From positions 1 through 45,682 of the forward strand of contig JAICQO010000052.1 in NCBI GenBank assembly GCA_025937835.1: DNA of 45,682 nucleotides, read 5' to 3'. Below, one piece after another: positions 8,131-16,002 of this stretch. How positions within the stretch are numbered: position 1 is the stretch's first letter; each line of letters begins with the position of its first letter. The DNA comes from Polyangiaceae bacterium (GTDB lineage Bacteria > Myxococcota_A > Polyangia > Polyangiales > Polyangiaceae). The notes under the pieces were generated by a model that was not told where the DNA came from, searched no databases, and saw only the letters and a list, made by a program, of their open reading frames with translations. Both the position numbers and the translations under genes were made by a program.

Positions 8131-9051
8131 ATGGCTTGCCCTTGGAACGGCTGGGCGGCTCCGGCCGCGCTTTTTTTCTTCGCGCCGCTCGCGCTCGCGC
8201 AACCTTTGCCTCCACCGGGGGAGTACCCGCCGCCCGCAGCGCCCCCACCCGCGGCCGAACCTCCCGCCGAGGCCCCGCCCGCTGAACCGTCGCCGGCCGC
8301 AGCGCCGCCCGCACCGCCACCGGCCGCAGCGCCCCCAGCCGCGGGACCGGCAGAGCCCCCGCCGCCCGGGTACGCGCCGCCACCCCCCGGCTACGGCTAC
8401 ACGCCGGCGTACGTCCCCCCGCCTCCCCTGACCAACCCGGACCGCGGCTTCCAGATGCCGACGTTTTCCGTGCGCTTCGACCCGCTACGCTGGTTGATTT
8501 ACGGAGAGGTTGCGCTCGAAGCCGAGGTCCAGCTCTGGGAGTTCCTGAGCCTCGAGCTCGTGCCGGTGTTCCTGGTGAACGATCAGCCGCCGGCGATGAA
8601 CGACTTCGACGGCGTCCTTTCTCAGCATTCCAACGGGATCGGCGCCCTCCTCGGCACCTCGGTCGGGCTCGGCTTCTGGCTCGATGGAGAGCCGATGGAG
8701 GGCTACGTGATCCGCGCGATCTTCGCGAATTACGGGTACACGTACCGCACCGAGGACGACGGCGGCCTGATCGACGAGGTGTCCCACACCGACCGCCACC
8801 TCTACGGCTTCTTCGGTTCCTACCGGCGCTGGGGGTTCTTCACGATTGGCGGCGGGATCGGCATCGGCGTCGAATTGAACGAGCAACGCCGCTGTTTTAC
8901 CGACGCGGACGTGGCCTCGGCCACGAGCGACTGCGACGACGAGCAGCTGCAGATTGCCCTGGATCGCGAGGTCGAGAAGACCGCCGCTCGGGGCAGCCCC
9001 GTCGAGCCAATCCAGATCATGGGGCGGATTTCACTCGGCCTCGTGTTCTGA
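8131..9051 (+). CDS. Pro-rich exported protein with barrel-like C-terminal domain
   Basis: The 306-aa product starts with a probable signal peptide (LFFFAPLALAQ, cleavage after ALA). It continues with about 90 residues made almost entirely of Pro, Ala and Glu, ending in PPPG and Tyr-rich motifs. The remaining 190 residues alternate short amphipathic strands with Gly turns (GALLGTSVGLGFWL, YRRWGFFTIGGGIGIGVEL) and end in ISLGLVF with a terminal Phe. This suggests a small outer-membrane beta barrel with a periplasmic Pro-rich stalk. Two Cys residues sit in a variable loop (RRCFTDADVASATSDCDD). No named family is recognised. It is followed after 12 nt by an SDR gene. Confidence 0.75.
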   Translation: MACPWNGWAAPAALFFFAPLALAQPLPPPGEYPPPAAPPPAAEPPAEAPPAEPSPAAAPPAPPPAAAPPAAGPAEPPPPGYAPPPPGYGYTPAYVPPPPLTNPDRGFQMPTFSVRFDPLRWLIYGEVALEAEVQLWEFLSLELVPVFLVNDQPPAMNDFDGVLSQHSNGIGALLGTSVGLGFWLDGEPMEGYVIRAIFANYGYTYRTEDDGGLIDEVSHTDRHLYGFFGSYRRWGFFTIGGGIGIGVELNEQRRCFTDADVASATSDCDDEQLQIALDREVEKTAARGSPVEPIQIMGRISLGLVF

Positions 9052-9063
9052 CAAGATGGCTGC

Positions 9064-9786
9064 GTGCCGACCAATTCCCGGGTGATCCTGGTGACCGGCG
9101 CGTCCGGCGCGCTCGGTTCGTCTCTCGTCAGTTACCTCGCAGCGCGCGGCGCGCGCGTCGTGGCGGTGGATCGGCCTCAGGCCGGTCAGCGCCTGAGCGA
9201 CGTCGCGCGTGAGTCCGTCGGGGTCTTGCCGATCGAAATCGGTACCAGCTCGATCGAAACCTGGTCGGCGGTGATCGAGCGCATCACGGCCGACCTCGGG
9301 CCGCCTTCGGGTGCAGTGCTCGTCGCCGGCGGCTACCGCGGGGGCAAGCAGCTCGTGGACGGTGACGGCGACGGCGAGTCGAACTTGCGCGCGATGTTCG
9401 AGACCAACGTCGAGAGCGCCGGCGTCGCGCTGTCGGCCGTGCTCGCGCCGATGGTCAAGAACCAGCGCGGCAGCGTGGTGCTGATTGGCTCGCGCTCGGC
9501 GGTGCGGCCGTGGGAAGCGGTGGGCTCCGCCGCGTACGCCGCGAGCAAGGCGGCCGTGATCGCGCTCGCGCAGGCCGCCGCGCAAGAGGTATTGAAGGAC
9601 GGCGTGCGCGTGAACGTGGTGCTGCCGAGCACGCTCGATACCGGTGCAAATCGAGCGAATATGCCCAACGCGGACCGCTCGCGCTGGGTCAGCCTCGAGT
9701 CGATGTGCGACGTGATCTCGTTCCTGCTCTCGGACGCCTCGCGCGACGTGAGCGGGGCGGCGCTGCCGGTCTACGGCAGAGCCTGA
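9064..9786 (+). CDS. SDR-family oxidoreductase
   Basis: The product is 240 aa from a GTG start, the usual length of a classical short-chain dehydrogenase/reductase. The Rossmann motif TGASGALG is at residues 11-18. The catalytic tyrosine and lysine are in YAASK (Tyr158, Lys162), with the catalytic Ser in the preceding IGSRSA stretch. The usual NNAG motif is replaced by VAGGY, so the cofactor or substrate pocket may be atypical. Substrate cannot be inferred. It lies 12 nt after the barrel-like gene and probably shares its transcript. It ends 10 nt before the stop of the convergent ferredoxin reductase gene. Confidence 0.92.
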   Translation: MPTNSRVILVTGASGALGSSLVSYLAARGARVVAVDRPQAGQRLSDVARESVGVLPIEIGTSSIETWSAVIERITADLGPPSGAVLVAGGYRGGKQLVDGDGDGESNLRAMFETNVESAGVALSAVLAPMVKNQRGSVVLIGSRSAVRPWEAVGSAAYAASKAAVIALAQAAAQEVLKDGVRVNVVLPSTLDTGANRANMPNADRSRWVSLESMCDVISFLLSDASRDVSGAALPVYGRA

Positions 9787-9796
9787 GCCGCGGCGC

Positions 9797-10537
9797 TCAT
9801 TCCCAATACTTTTCCGTGGTGATGTGACCGGGCTTGCGCGTCCTGTGACGCCGGAAGCCGCGCGGTTCGAGGGCGTGGATCGTGTCGTCGATCATCGCCG
9901 GGTTTCCGCACACCATCAGGTGAGAGCGCTCGGGCGAGAGGCTGCGCGCGGCAGCCGCTTCGATCCTTCCGTCGACCAGCGCGGCCGGGATGCGGCCGTG
10001 CACCACGCCCAGCGCGCTCGGATCGCGGCTCAACACCGGGACCAGCGTCAGCTTGCCGCCGCTCGCGAGCTCTCGGATCTCGGAGCGGTAGGTCAGGTGT
10101 GACGGTTCGCGCACGCCGTGCACGAGCACCACGTGCTCGAAGCGCTGGAACACCTCGCCCTGGCGCAACATCGACAGAAACGGCGCGAGGCCCGTGCCGG
10201 TCGCGAGCATCCACAGCTCGGCTGCCTCGGGAACCCAGCTCAAGGTGAAAAAACCCTGCGGCTTGGGGTCTACCAGCAGCTCGTCGCCGACGTCGAGGCT
10301 CAACAATGCGGGCGAAAGCTCGCCGGTCTCGAGCGCGGTCAGATAAAATTCCGGCTGGGCCAGAGGGGCCGAGGCCAGCGAATACGACCGGCGGACCAAG
10401 CGACCGCCGAGTTCGAGCCCGAGATTGACGAACTGGCCGGGAGCAAATGGCTCGAGCGGCGCATCGACCGTGAGAGAGACGAGCCCCGGCGCCCACACGC
10501 GCCGCGCGGCGATTTTCCCTGCGACGTACCCGCTCAT
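9797..10537 (-). CDS. fpr: Ferredoxin--NADP(+) reductase
   Basis: The 246-aa product from ATG 10537 has an FAD-binding RRSYSLAS motif at about 49-56 and the NADP-binding GTGLAPFLSML motif at 114-124. It also has the CGNPAMIDD segment and the C-terminal GHITTEKYWE typical of bacterial Fpr enzymes. Such enzymes pass electrons between NADPH and ferredoxin or flavodoxin in the cytoplasm. Five extra codons are open upstream, but the ATG at 10537 fits family N-termini. The gene is divergent from the zinc-ribbon/GYF gene across 63 nt. A small hairpin (TGCGG-TGCT-CCGCA, 10538-10551) covers the ribosome-binding region. Confidence 0.93.
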   Translation of the reverse strand: MSGYVAGKIAARRVWAPGLVSLTVDAPLEPFAPGQFVNLGLELGGRLVRRSYSLASAPLAQPEFYLTALETGELSPALLSLDVGDELLVDPKPQGFFTLSWVPEAAELWMLATGTGLAPFLSMLRQGEVFQRFEHVVLVHGVREPSHLTYRSEIRELASGGKLTLVPVLSRDPSALGVVHGRIPAALVDGRIEAAAARSLSPERSHLMVCGNPAMIDDTIHALEPRGFRRHRTRKPGHITTEKYWE

Positions 10538-10600
10538 TGCGGTGCTCCGCACTCAAATAACTGCGTCATTTCGCGACAGGATGTGTACTCTACGCCTCGG

Positions 10601-12145
10601 ATGCCGTTCCCCGTCAGTTGCCCGGCGTGCGGGAAGAGCTTTTCGATCGCCGACGACGCTTACGAGCAGAAGATCAAGGGTCGCGTCGTTTCGGTCAAGT
10701 GCAAGCAGTGCCAGGCGTTGATTCGCGTCGACGGGACGCGTCCGCTCGACGTCGCGCGCCGCGGTGCGAGCTCACCGGCCGAGCCGGCTCCGGCGTTCCT
10801 CGTCGATACTCCGGGCTCGGAGGACCGCGAGCTCGACGCGAATCAGATCGCGGTCGAGATCCGAGAAGGGCGGATGAACGAAGCCACCCTGGTGTGGCGC
10901 GAGGGGATGGCCGAATGGACCGAGGCCGGCAAGGTGCCGGAGCTCCAGCCGTTCTTGAAGCCGGTGTCGCTCTCGGTGCCCGCGCCCGCGGCACCCGCAG
11001 CGGAACCCGCCAAGCCCACCAAGCTCCGCCCGATGCAGCCGACGCTGCCGATGGGCATGATGGCACCGCCGTCGCTCGCTGCGCGCGGCATCACGTTGCC
11101 GCTCAACCCGCCGGCCGCGAGTCGACCGAGCGCGGAGGCGGCCGCTCCTCCGCCACCGGCACCCGCGGTCGAGCCGAGCGCGCCGGCTGCGCCGGACGAC
11201 GGTTTCGACTCGCTGTTCGGGCCCTCCGCAGCGCAAGACGAAGTGGTCACGTCCGTCGCGCCCTCGCCTCCCGAGCCGGCCGTTCGGGGTTCGGCTCCGA
11301 GGGCGGGCTCGTCGCCGCGCGCTGCTTCATCGCCGCTGGCCGCTCCCGCACCCGGGTCGGCGGCGCGCCCGCCGTCGTCTCCGCGCGCGGCCGGCCCCGC
11401 GCCGAAGCCGCCCTCCGCGCCGCGCGCTTCAGCGCTCCCGCTGCCGACGCCTCTGCCGCGCCCCGCCGCGCCTGCCGCGCCCGTGCCGGATGTCGATCGA
11501 CCGTCGTTCGAGCCGCAGCCGTACATGGCGCCCTCGGCGTTCCCTGCGCAGGCGACCGCGCCGTTGCCACCGACGCATCCGTTGCAGTCGGCCTATCCCA
11601 CGCCCGCGAACTTCCCGGGCGGACAGCGCGGCGTTGGCTCGACGTTCCCGACGGCGCCCGCGCCGCCGGGCACCATGCCGGAGCAGTCGATCTCGCCGGG
11701 TCAACCGCGCGCGGTCGCGCTGCCCGACTCGTTTCCCGCCACCGCGCCCATCGACGACCTCGAGTTCCGGCCGAAGCGCGGCAAGGGTCTGTACTTGGCG
11801 ATCGGCGTGGTCGTGGTCGCGGTGATCGCCGCGATCGCGGTGGCCTCGAGCGGTGACACGCCGAAGCCCGTGCCGGTTCCGACGATCACGCCCACGGCCG
11901 AGCCCGCCACGCCGACGCCGACGAGCACGCCGGGGACGACGACCACGACCACGACGGCGTCACCCGCGGGGGCGGATCCACTGAGCCCGCCCGCTTCGCC
12001 CGGGTTGCCCGGAGCTCCGCCGCGCACCGGCAGCGAGTTCACGGATCTGTTCGCCGCCGGCGCCAAGAAGCTCGAGGGCAAGCCGACGCCGAGCGCGACC
12101 GCACCGACGCCGCCTCCCTCACCACTCACGCCGCCGTCACCCTAG
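10601..12145 (+). CDS. Zinc-ribbon, GYF and single-TM protein (GltJ-like N-terminus)
   Basis: The 514-aa product begins with an MJ0042-type zinc ribbon (CPAC at 7-10, CKQC at 34-37). A GYF_2-like domain follows at about 66-118 (EIREGRMNEATLVWREGMAEWTEAG in outline). A Pro/Ala-rich region of about 270 residues leads to a transmembrane helix near 397-418 (LYLAIGVVVVAVIAAIAVA). The last 95 residues are a Thr/Pro-rich, presumably periplasmic tail. This order matches the start of myxobacterial GltJ, whose zinc ribbon and GYF domain control assembly of the gliding machinery. The TonB-like C-terminal part of GltJ is absent, so function is not transferred. The start is the ATG at 10601. The longer open frame to 10118 is an antisense shadow of fpr. 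Confidence 0.85.
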   Translation: MPFPVSCPACGKSFSIADDAYEQKIKGRVVSVKCKQCQALIRVDGTRPLDVARRGASSPAEPAPAFLVDTPGSEDRELDANQIAVEIREGRMNEATLVWREGMAEWTEAGKVPELQPFLKPVSLSVPAPAAPAAEPAKPTKLRPMQPTLPMGMMAPPSLAARGITLPLNPPAASRPSAEAAAPPPPAPAVEPSAPAAPDDGFDSLFGPSAAQDEVVTSVAPSPPEPAVRGSAPRAGSSPRAASSPLAAPAPGSAARPPSSPRAAGPAPKPPSAPRASALPLPTPLPRPAAPAAPVPDVDRPSFEPQPYMAPSAFPAQATAPLPPTHPLQSAYPTPANFPGGQRGVGSTFPTAPAPPGTMPEQSISPGQPRAVALPDSFPATAPIDDLEFRPKRGKGLYLAIGVVVVAVIAAIAVASSGDTPKPVPVPTITPTAEPATPTPTSTPGTTTTTTTASPAGADPLSPPASPGLPGAPPRTGSEFTDLFAAGAKKLEGKPTPSATAPTPPPSPLTPPSP

Positions 12146-12345
12146 CCGCTGAAAAGGCGTGCTGCGTCTCGTTGCGAGGGCGCAACAGGAAGACCGGGAA
12201 GACAGGAAGTTTTGTTTTCTGGGTGCGACGGTTACCTCGTCGCGGTGCGCCGTTACTCGGCCGCGCTCAGCGCTCAGTGCAACCCCAAAATCCTTGGCGA
12301 TTCTTGGCGCTCCCCGGCGTCTTGGCGACAAAATCTCACCCGGGT
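12146..12345. repeat. Intergenic repeat mosaic between convergent genes
   Basis: This 200-nt gap holds two repeat-like blocks. Block 1 at 12183-12206 (ACAGGAAGACCGGGAAGACA core) is nearly identical to 32350-32372. Block 2 at 12251-12340 starts CGTTACTCGG, contains a GCGCTCAGCGCTCA stretch and then serial TTGGCG units (CCTTGGCGATTCTTGGCG). It aligns with 21027-21160. No coding sequence or terminator with a T-tract is evident. Both blocks sit between genes that converge, at the 3' ends of the zinc-ribbon/GYF gene and fabH. Confidence 0.6.
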
Positions 12346-13395
12346 TTAGATGCGGACCAGCACGCTGCCCCAGTGGAAGCCGGCGCCGAGCGCGACCAGA
12401 CAGATCAGCTGACCCGGGCGCAGGCGGCCGTCGCGCCACATCTCGTCCATCAGGATCGGGATCGTGGCGCCCGAGGTGTTGCCGTAGCGATCGATGTTGC
12501 AGGGCATGCGCGCCGGATCGAGGCCGAGGCGCTCGCAGACCGAGTCGTTGATGCGGCGGTTGGCCTGGTGCGCGATGAACCAGTCGACCTCGGACGCAGG
12601 CACGCCCGATTTTTCACAGACGAGCTCTACCGAGCGCGGCAGCTTCACGACCGCTTGCTTGAAGACCTCGCGACCCTGCATGCGGATCAGCCACTCTTCT
12701 GCGCCGATCTCTCCGGCCGCGCCGCGCATCTTGAAACCGGCGGGCAAACACAGCTCTTCGACGTGGGTGCCGTCGCTGTGCAGGTCTACTCCGACGATGC
12801 CGGCGCCGGGCTTGTCCGAGCGCTCGACGATCACGGCGCCCGCGCCGTCCCCGAACACGACGGCCCAGCCGCGGTGCTTGGTGGCGCGCTCGAAATCTTG
12901 AGCGCTGGGCTTGCGATCGGAGGTGCCCTCGAGCACGTCCCAGTCGCGCCAGGGCATCATCGCCGAGTGCGCCTCGGCGCCGACGATCAGGATCCGCTTG
13001 GCCGCGCCGGACAGGATCAGCGAGTCGGCGAGCTGGAAGCTGTACAACATGGCCGCGCACTGGGCGCGCAGGTCGAGCGCGGGCACTCCGATGCAACCGA
13101 GGTTCGCACCGAGCACCGTCCCCGAGCCCGGGAACACGTGATCGGGCGTCATCGTGTTGAACAGGATGTAGTCGATGTCGCTCGGCGCGAGGTTCGCCGA
13201 CTCGAGCGCGGCCTTCGCCGCCGGGAGCGCCAGATCGGCCGGCCCCTGCCCGCGGGGACAGTAGTGCCGCTGGGCGATGCCCGTTCGTTGTCGAATCCAC
13301 TCGTCGTTCGTATCGAGTACGCGCGCGAGATCGGAGTTGGTGTACGGGCGGCCGGGCAGGAACCGGCCGGTCCCCACGATACTGAGGCCCGGCAT
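12346..13395 (-). CDS. fabH: 3-oxoacyl-ACP synthase III (FabH-like)
   Basis: The 349-aa product has the thiolase-fold catalytic triad of FabH: Cys113 (LRAQCAAMLY), His276 (FIAHQANRRI) and Asn306 (RYGNTSGATI). The N-terminal NDEWIRQRTGI motif and the C-terminal GAGFHWGSVLVRI are also characteristic. FabH condenses acetyl-CoA or another acyl-CoA with malonyl-ACP to begin fatty acid synthesis. It is slightly longer than E. coli FabH (317 aa) and stands apart from other fab genes, so it could be a second paralogue with different primer preference. It follows aroA on the same strand after 116 nt, so the two may be expressed separately. Confidence 0.92.
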   Translation of the reverse strand: MPGLSIVGTGRFLPGRPYTNSDLARVLDTNDEWIRQRTGIAQRHYCPRGQGPADLALPAAKAALESANLAPSDIDYILFNTMTPDHVFPGSGTVLGANLGCIGVPALDLRAQCAAMLYSFQLADSLILSGAAKRILIVGAEAHSAMMPWRDWDVLEGTSDRKPSAQDFERATKHRGWAVVFGDGAGAVIVERSDKPGAGIVGVDLHSDGTHVEELCLPAGFKMRGAAGEIGAEEWLIRMQGREVFKQAVVKLPRSVELVCEKSGVPASEVDWFIAHQANRRINDSVCERLGLDPARMPCNIDRYGNTSGATIPILMDEMWRDGRLRPGQLICLVALGAGFHWGSVLVRI

Positions 13396-13511
13396 GAAGC
13401 TAGATCGATTCGTCAGACGTGAAAAAAACGGGTGGCGACTACTAGCTCAGGTGGCCCGAGCCGTCACCGACGCCGCGCGGCAGATCCAAGAAATCCCTTC
13501 GATTTAACGAT

Positions 13512-14819
13512 CTACCACGGGGCCGGAGCGCCCGCGGCGGCATAAGCGCGGGCGAGAGCGTCCCAAAAGCCCGGGTAGGTCTTGCCCACGACGCGCGGGT
13601 CTTCGACGCTCACGCCGCCGGCCGCGGCGCCGAGCACGGCGAAGCTCATCGCCATCCGGTGATCGTCGTAGCTTCGCACCACCGCGGGCGACAGCGGGCG
13701 CGGCTCGACCTCGAGCCAGTCCTCGCCGTGGCGCACGACCTGGCCCAGGCGCTCGAGCTCGGCCACGGTCGCGGCCAGCCGATCCGTCTCCTTGATTCGA
13801 ATGTTCGCCACGTTGCGGATCCGCACCGGGCCGGCGCACAGCGGCGCGATCGCGGCCAGCGTCATCACGGTGTCGGAGATGTCGTGCATGTCCACGTCCA
13901 CGCCGCCGAGCCGCGCGCCGCCCTGGACTTCGGTGCGGTCGGCGTGGCGCGTGACCTTCGCGCCGATCGACTCGAGCACGCTCAGGAACGTGTAGTCGCC
14001 CTGGAGCGCGCCCGCGCCGAGCCCGGGCACCTCGACCCGCCCGCCGCTCGCCGCCGCGAGGGCGAACGGGTAGCTCGCCGACGACGCGTCGGGCTCGATC
14101 GTGTAGCGTCGCGCGCCATAGCCCGCGCTCTGCCGCACCAGGAAGCCGTCGTCGGTGACCTCGGTCGCGACGCCGAAGTCTTGCATCATGCGGCGCGTGA
14201 TCTCGACGTAGGGCCGGCTCACGAGCGAGCCCTGGATCTCGATCGAGACGTCGCCCGAGGCGAGCCCCGCGGCCATCATCACCGCCGAAAAGTACTGGCT
14301 CGAGCGATCGCCGCGCATCACGAGCCGGCCTCCGGACAGGCCTCCGCCGCGGATCGTGAGCGGAGGGCAGCCGGTCGCGCAGTCGATCGATACCCCGAGC
14401 TGGCGCAGGCCGTCGACCAAGTCCTGGATCGGGCGCCGCGCCATGGCTGCGTCACCGACCAGCGTGACGTCGCCCGGCACGAGGCACGCGAGCGCCGCCA
14501 GAAAGCGCACCGTGGTCCCGCTGTTGCCGACGAACAACGGCTCGCGCTGTTTCGGCGCGACCAGGCGCTCGACGCCGCCGTCGACGACCAGCACGTCGTC
14601 CGCCTCGCGCTCGATGCCGATGCCGAGCGCGGTCAGCGCCGTCCGCATGTGACGCGTGTCGTCGCTCTCGAGCACTCCCTCGAGCCGGCTCCGGCCGCGC
14701 GAGAGCGCCGCCAGCACGAGCGCGCGGTTGGTGATGCTCTTGGATCCCGGTACCCGCCACGTGAGCTCGGGCGCGCGCGGCAGCTTCGGGATCGGCAGGG
14801 GACCGTTGGGGATCGCCAT
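13512..14819 (-). CDS. aroA: 3-phosphoshikimate 1-carboxyvinyltransferase (EPSP synthase)
   Basis: The 435-aa product from ATG 14819 carries the AroA hallmarks. These are VPGSKSITNRALVLAAL near the N-terminus (shikimate-3-phosphate binding Lys-Ser), FVGNSGTTVRFLAALA (PEP-binding loop), and RGDRSSQYFSAVMMAAG. Near the end it has RIKETDRLAATVAELERLG and a DDHRMAMSFA motif. It transfers the enolpyruvyl group of PEP to shikimate-3-phosphate in aromatic amino acid synthesis. The length agrees with the family (about 430). A GTG at 14840 would add seven residues and is a possible alternative start. It is not clustered with other aro genes here. Confidence 0.97.
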   Translation of the reverse strand: MAIPNGPLPIPKLPRAPELTWRVPGSKSITNRALVLAALSRGRSRLEGVLESDDTRHMRTALTALGIGIEREADDVLVVDGGVERLVAPKQREPLFVGNSGTTVRFLAALACLVPGDVTLVGDAAMARRPIQDLVDGLRQLGVSIDCATGCPPLTIRGGGLSGGRLVMRGDRSSQYFSAVMMAAGLASGDVSIEIQGSLVSRPYVEITRRMMQDFGVATEVTDDGFLVRQSAGYGARRYTIEPDASSASYPFALAAASGGRVEVPGLGAGALQGDYTFLSVLESIGAKVTRHADRTEVQGGARLGGVDVDMHDISDTVMTLAAIAPLCAGPVRIRNVANIRIKETDRLAATVAELERLGQVVRHGEDWLEVEPRPLSPAVVRSYDDHRMAMSFAVLGAAAGGVSVEDPRVVGKTYPGFWDALARAYAAAGAPAPW

Positions 14820-14870
14820 CGACGGGGTCGCGTCTAACACGTCTCGGGCGCCCCCGCCCCCGGGGACCGT

Positions 14871-15863
14871 TCACTCGTAGCTGCAGCGGTACGAGCAGGC
14901 CACGACGCCGGGCGCGTCGTTGCTATCGACGCTCAGAATCAGGGCCTCGAGGCCGCAAGTCCGCGAAGAGACCGGAAACGTCTGACCCTCGTCGGAGGAG
15001 CCGCGGCAATCGAACTCCTCCGACTCGAAGCTGACCTCGCACGAGTACACGTCGTCGGTCCGCAAATTCGTGAGCTCGACCACGTCTCTGCCTCGCCGCT
15101 CGACGAGCACCTCGTCCTCCAGCGTGGGGCACCAGTAGAAACACGACCCTTCCCGGCAGCCGCGCTCGCAAGCGACCGAGCGCTCGATCACCTTGCCCGT
15201 CGGAACCTGGCAGTTATCGATCGGCGGGGCCGGCCTGAGGTCGGCGTCGCTCGAAGCCATCGAAGCCGCGCACGGCCCCGGGGTCGCCTGGACTTCGCAC
15301 ACATACTCGACCAGATCGCCGTCGACGCACTCGTCCTCGAACGTGCCGTTCGTGCCCGTGGTGGTGCCGCGCTGGTCTTGATCGGCGGCGTCGGAGTCGG
15401 TACAGCCCGCCTTGCCGCCGACGACCGTCATACCGCCCTGAGGTGCGCCGCCGTTCCCGACCCCGCCGGGGGAGCCGGCTCCGCCTTGATTTTCACCGCC
15501 CGCCGCTCGACCACCGCTGCCTCCGCCGCCGTTGTTGGCGCGGCCGCCGTTGCCGATCCGACCACCGCTTCCGCTCCGGCCCGCGCTCGGGACTCCGCCG
15601 CTCGGCTCTCCGCCGTCGTCGCTGCCGGCGTTGGTTGCGCCGGCGCTGCTACGACCACCCGTCGGGGTGACGGCTCCGCCGCTGCTCCCGCCGGTCGCGG
15701 TGGCCCTGCCGCCAGTGAGCTCGGGACCCTCGCCCGCCGGCTCGTCTCCGCCGGCGCCCGTGGGGGCCCCGCTCGAGTCGAATAGATCCGAGCTTTCTCC
15801 GCCGCAGGCGGCGACGACCAAGGCCGGGAAGAAAAAGCGATCGAGAAACCGTCGTCGCAGCAT
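14871..15863 (-). CDS. Gly-rich stalk, Cys-rich lipoprotein
   Basis: The 330-aa product from ATG 15863 has an Arg-rich n-region, a hydrophobic core and the lipobox VAAC, so it should be a lipoprotein. About 130 residues of Gly/Ser/Ala/Asn follow (GGRANNGGGGSGGRAAGG is typical), forming a flexible stalk. The C-terminal 160 residues contain many Cys, for example VACERGCREGSCFYWC and VVACSYRCSYE, which suggests a disulphide-stabilised surface domain. No enzyme motif is seen. The layout (lipobox, Gly stalk, functional head) matches the two xylanase genes and the 31419 gene. The frame is open to 15938, but the upstream 25 residues would bury the signal peptide. Confidence 0.78.
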   Translation of the reverse strand: MLRRRFLDRFFFPALVVAACGGESSDLFDSSGAPTGAGGDEPAGEGPELTGGRATATGGSSGGAVTPTGGRSSAGATNAGSDDGGEPSGGVPSAGRSGSGGRIGNGGRANNGGGGSGGRAAGGENQGGAGSPGGVGNGGAPQGGMTVVGGKAGCTDSDAADQDQRGTTTGTNGTFEDECVDGDLVEYVCEVQATPGPCAASMASSDADLRPAPPIDNCQVPTGKVIERSVACERGCREGSCFYWCPTLEDEVLVERRGRDVVELTNLRTDDVYSCEVSFESEEFDCRGSSDEGQTFPVSSRTCGLEALILSVDSNDAPGVVACSYRCSYE

Positions 15864-15895
15864 GACCCCGAGCTCCGAAGTCGTACTTAACACGT

Positions 15896-15913
15896 CGTTG
15901 CACCCGGGCAACG
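15896..15913. promoter_or_regulatory. Operator-like palindrome upstream of lipoprotein gene
   Basis: CGTTGC-ACCCGG-GCAACG is a perfect inverted repeat with 6-bp arms, located 33-50 nt upstream of the ATG of the Gly-rich lipoprotein. On the minus strand a weak TTGCCC ... TAAGTA promoter-like pair overlaps it. A role as a regulator-binding site is inferred only from position and symmetry. Confidence 0.25.
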
Positions 15914-16002
15914 CCGCGGCGCGACACGCCAGACACACCTGAGGGGTAATCCGCGTGTCAGGAAATTCGGCAGACGCAAGCTCTGGCTCGAATCCCCAAC
16001 TG

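Noticed and set aside
13445-13461. Possible terminator hairpin after aroA (GCTCAGG...CCCGAGC)
   Set aside because: The stem has a mismatch and the nearest T run on the minus strand lies about 20 nt away, so it does not fit an intrinsic terminator.
15940-16002. tRNA-Leu-like phrases (GGAAATTCGGCAGACGC and GGCTCGAATCC) between the lipoprotein and FHA genes
   Set aside because: The T-arm-like phrase follows the D-arm-like phrase too closely, no anticodon arm or acceptor stem can be paired, and the T-stem does not form. It is chance or a decayed fragment.
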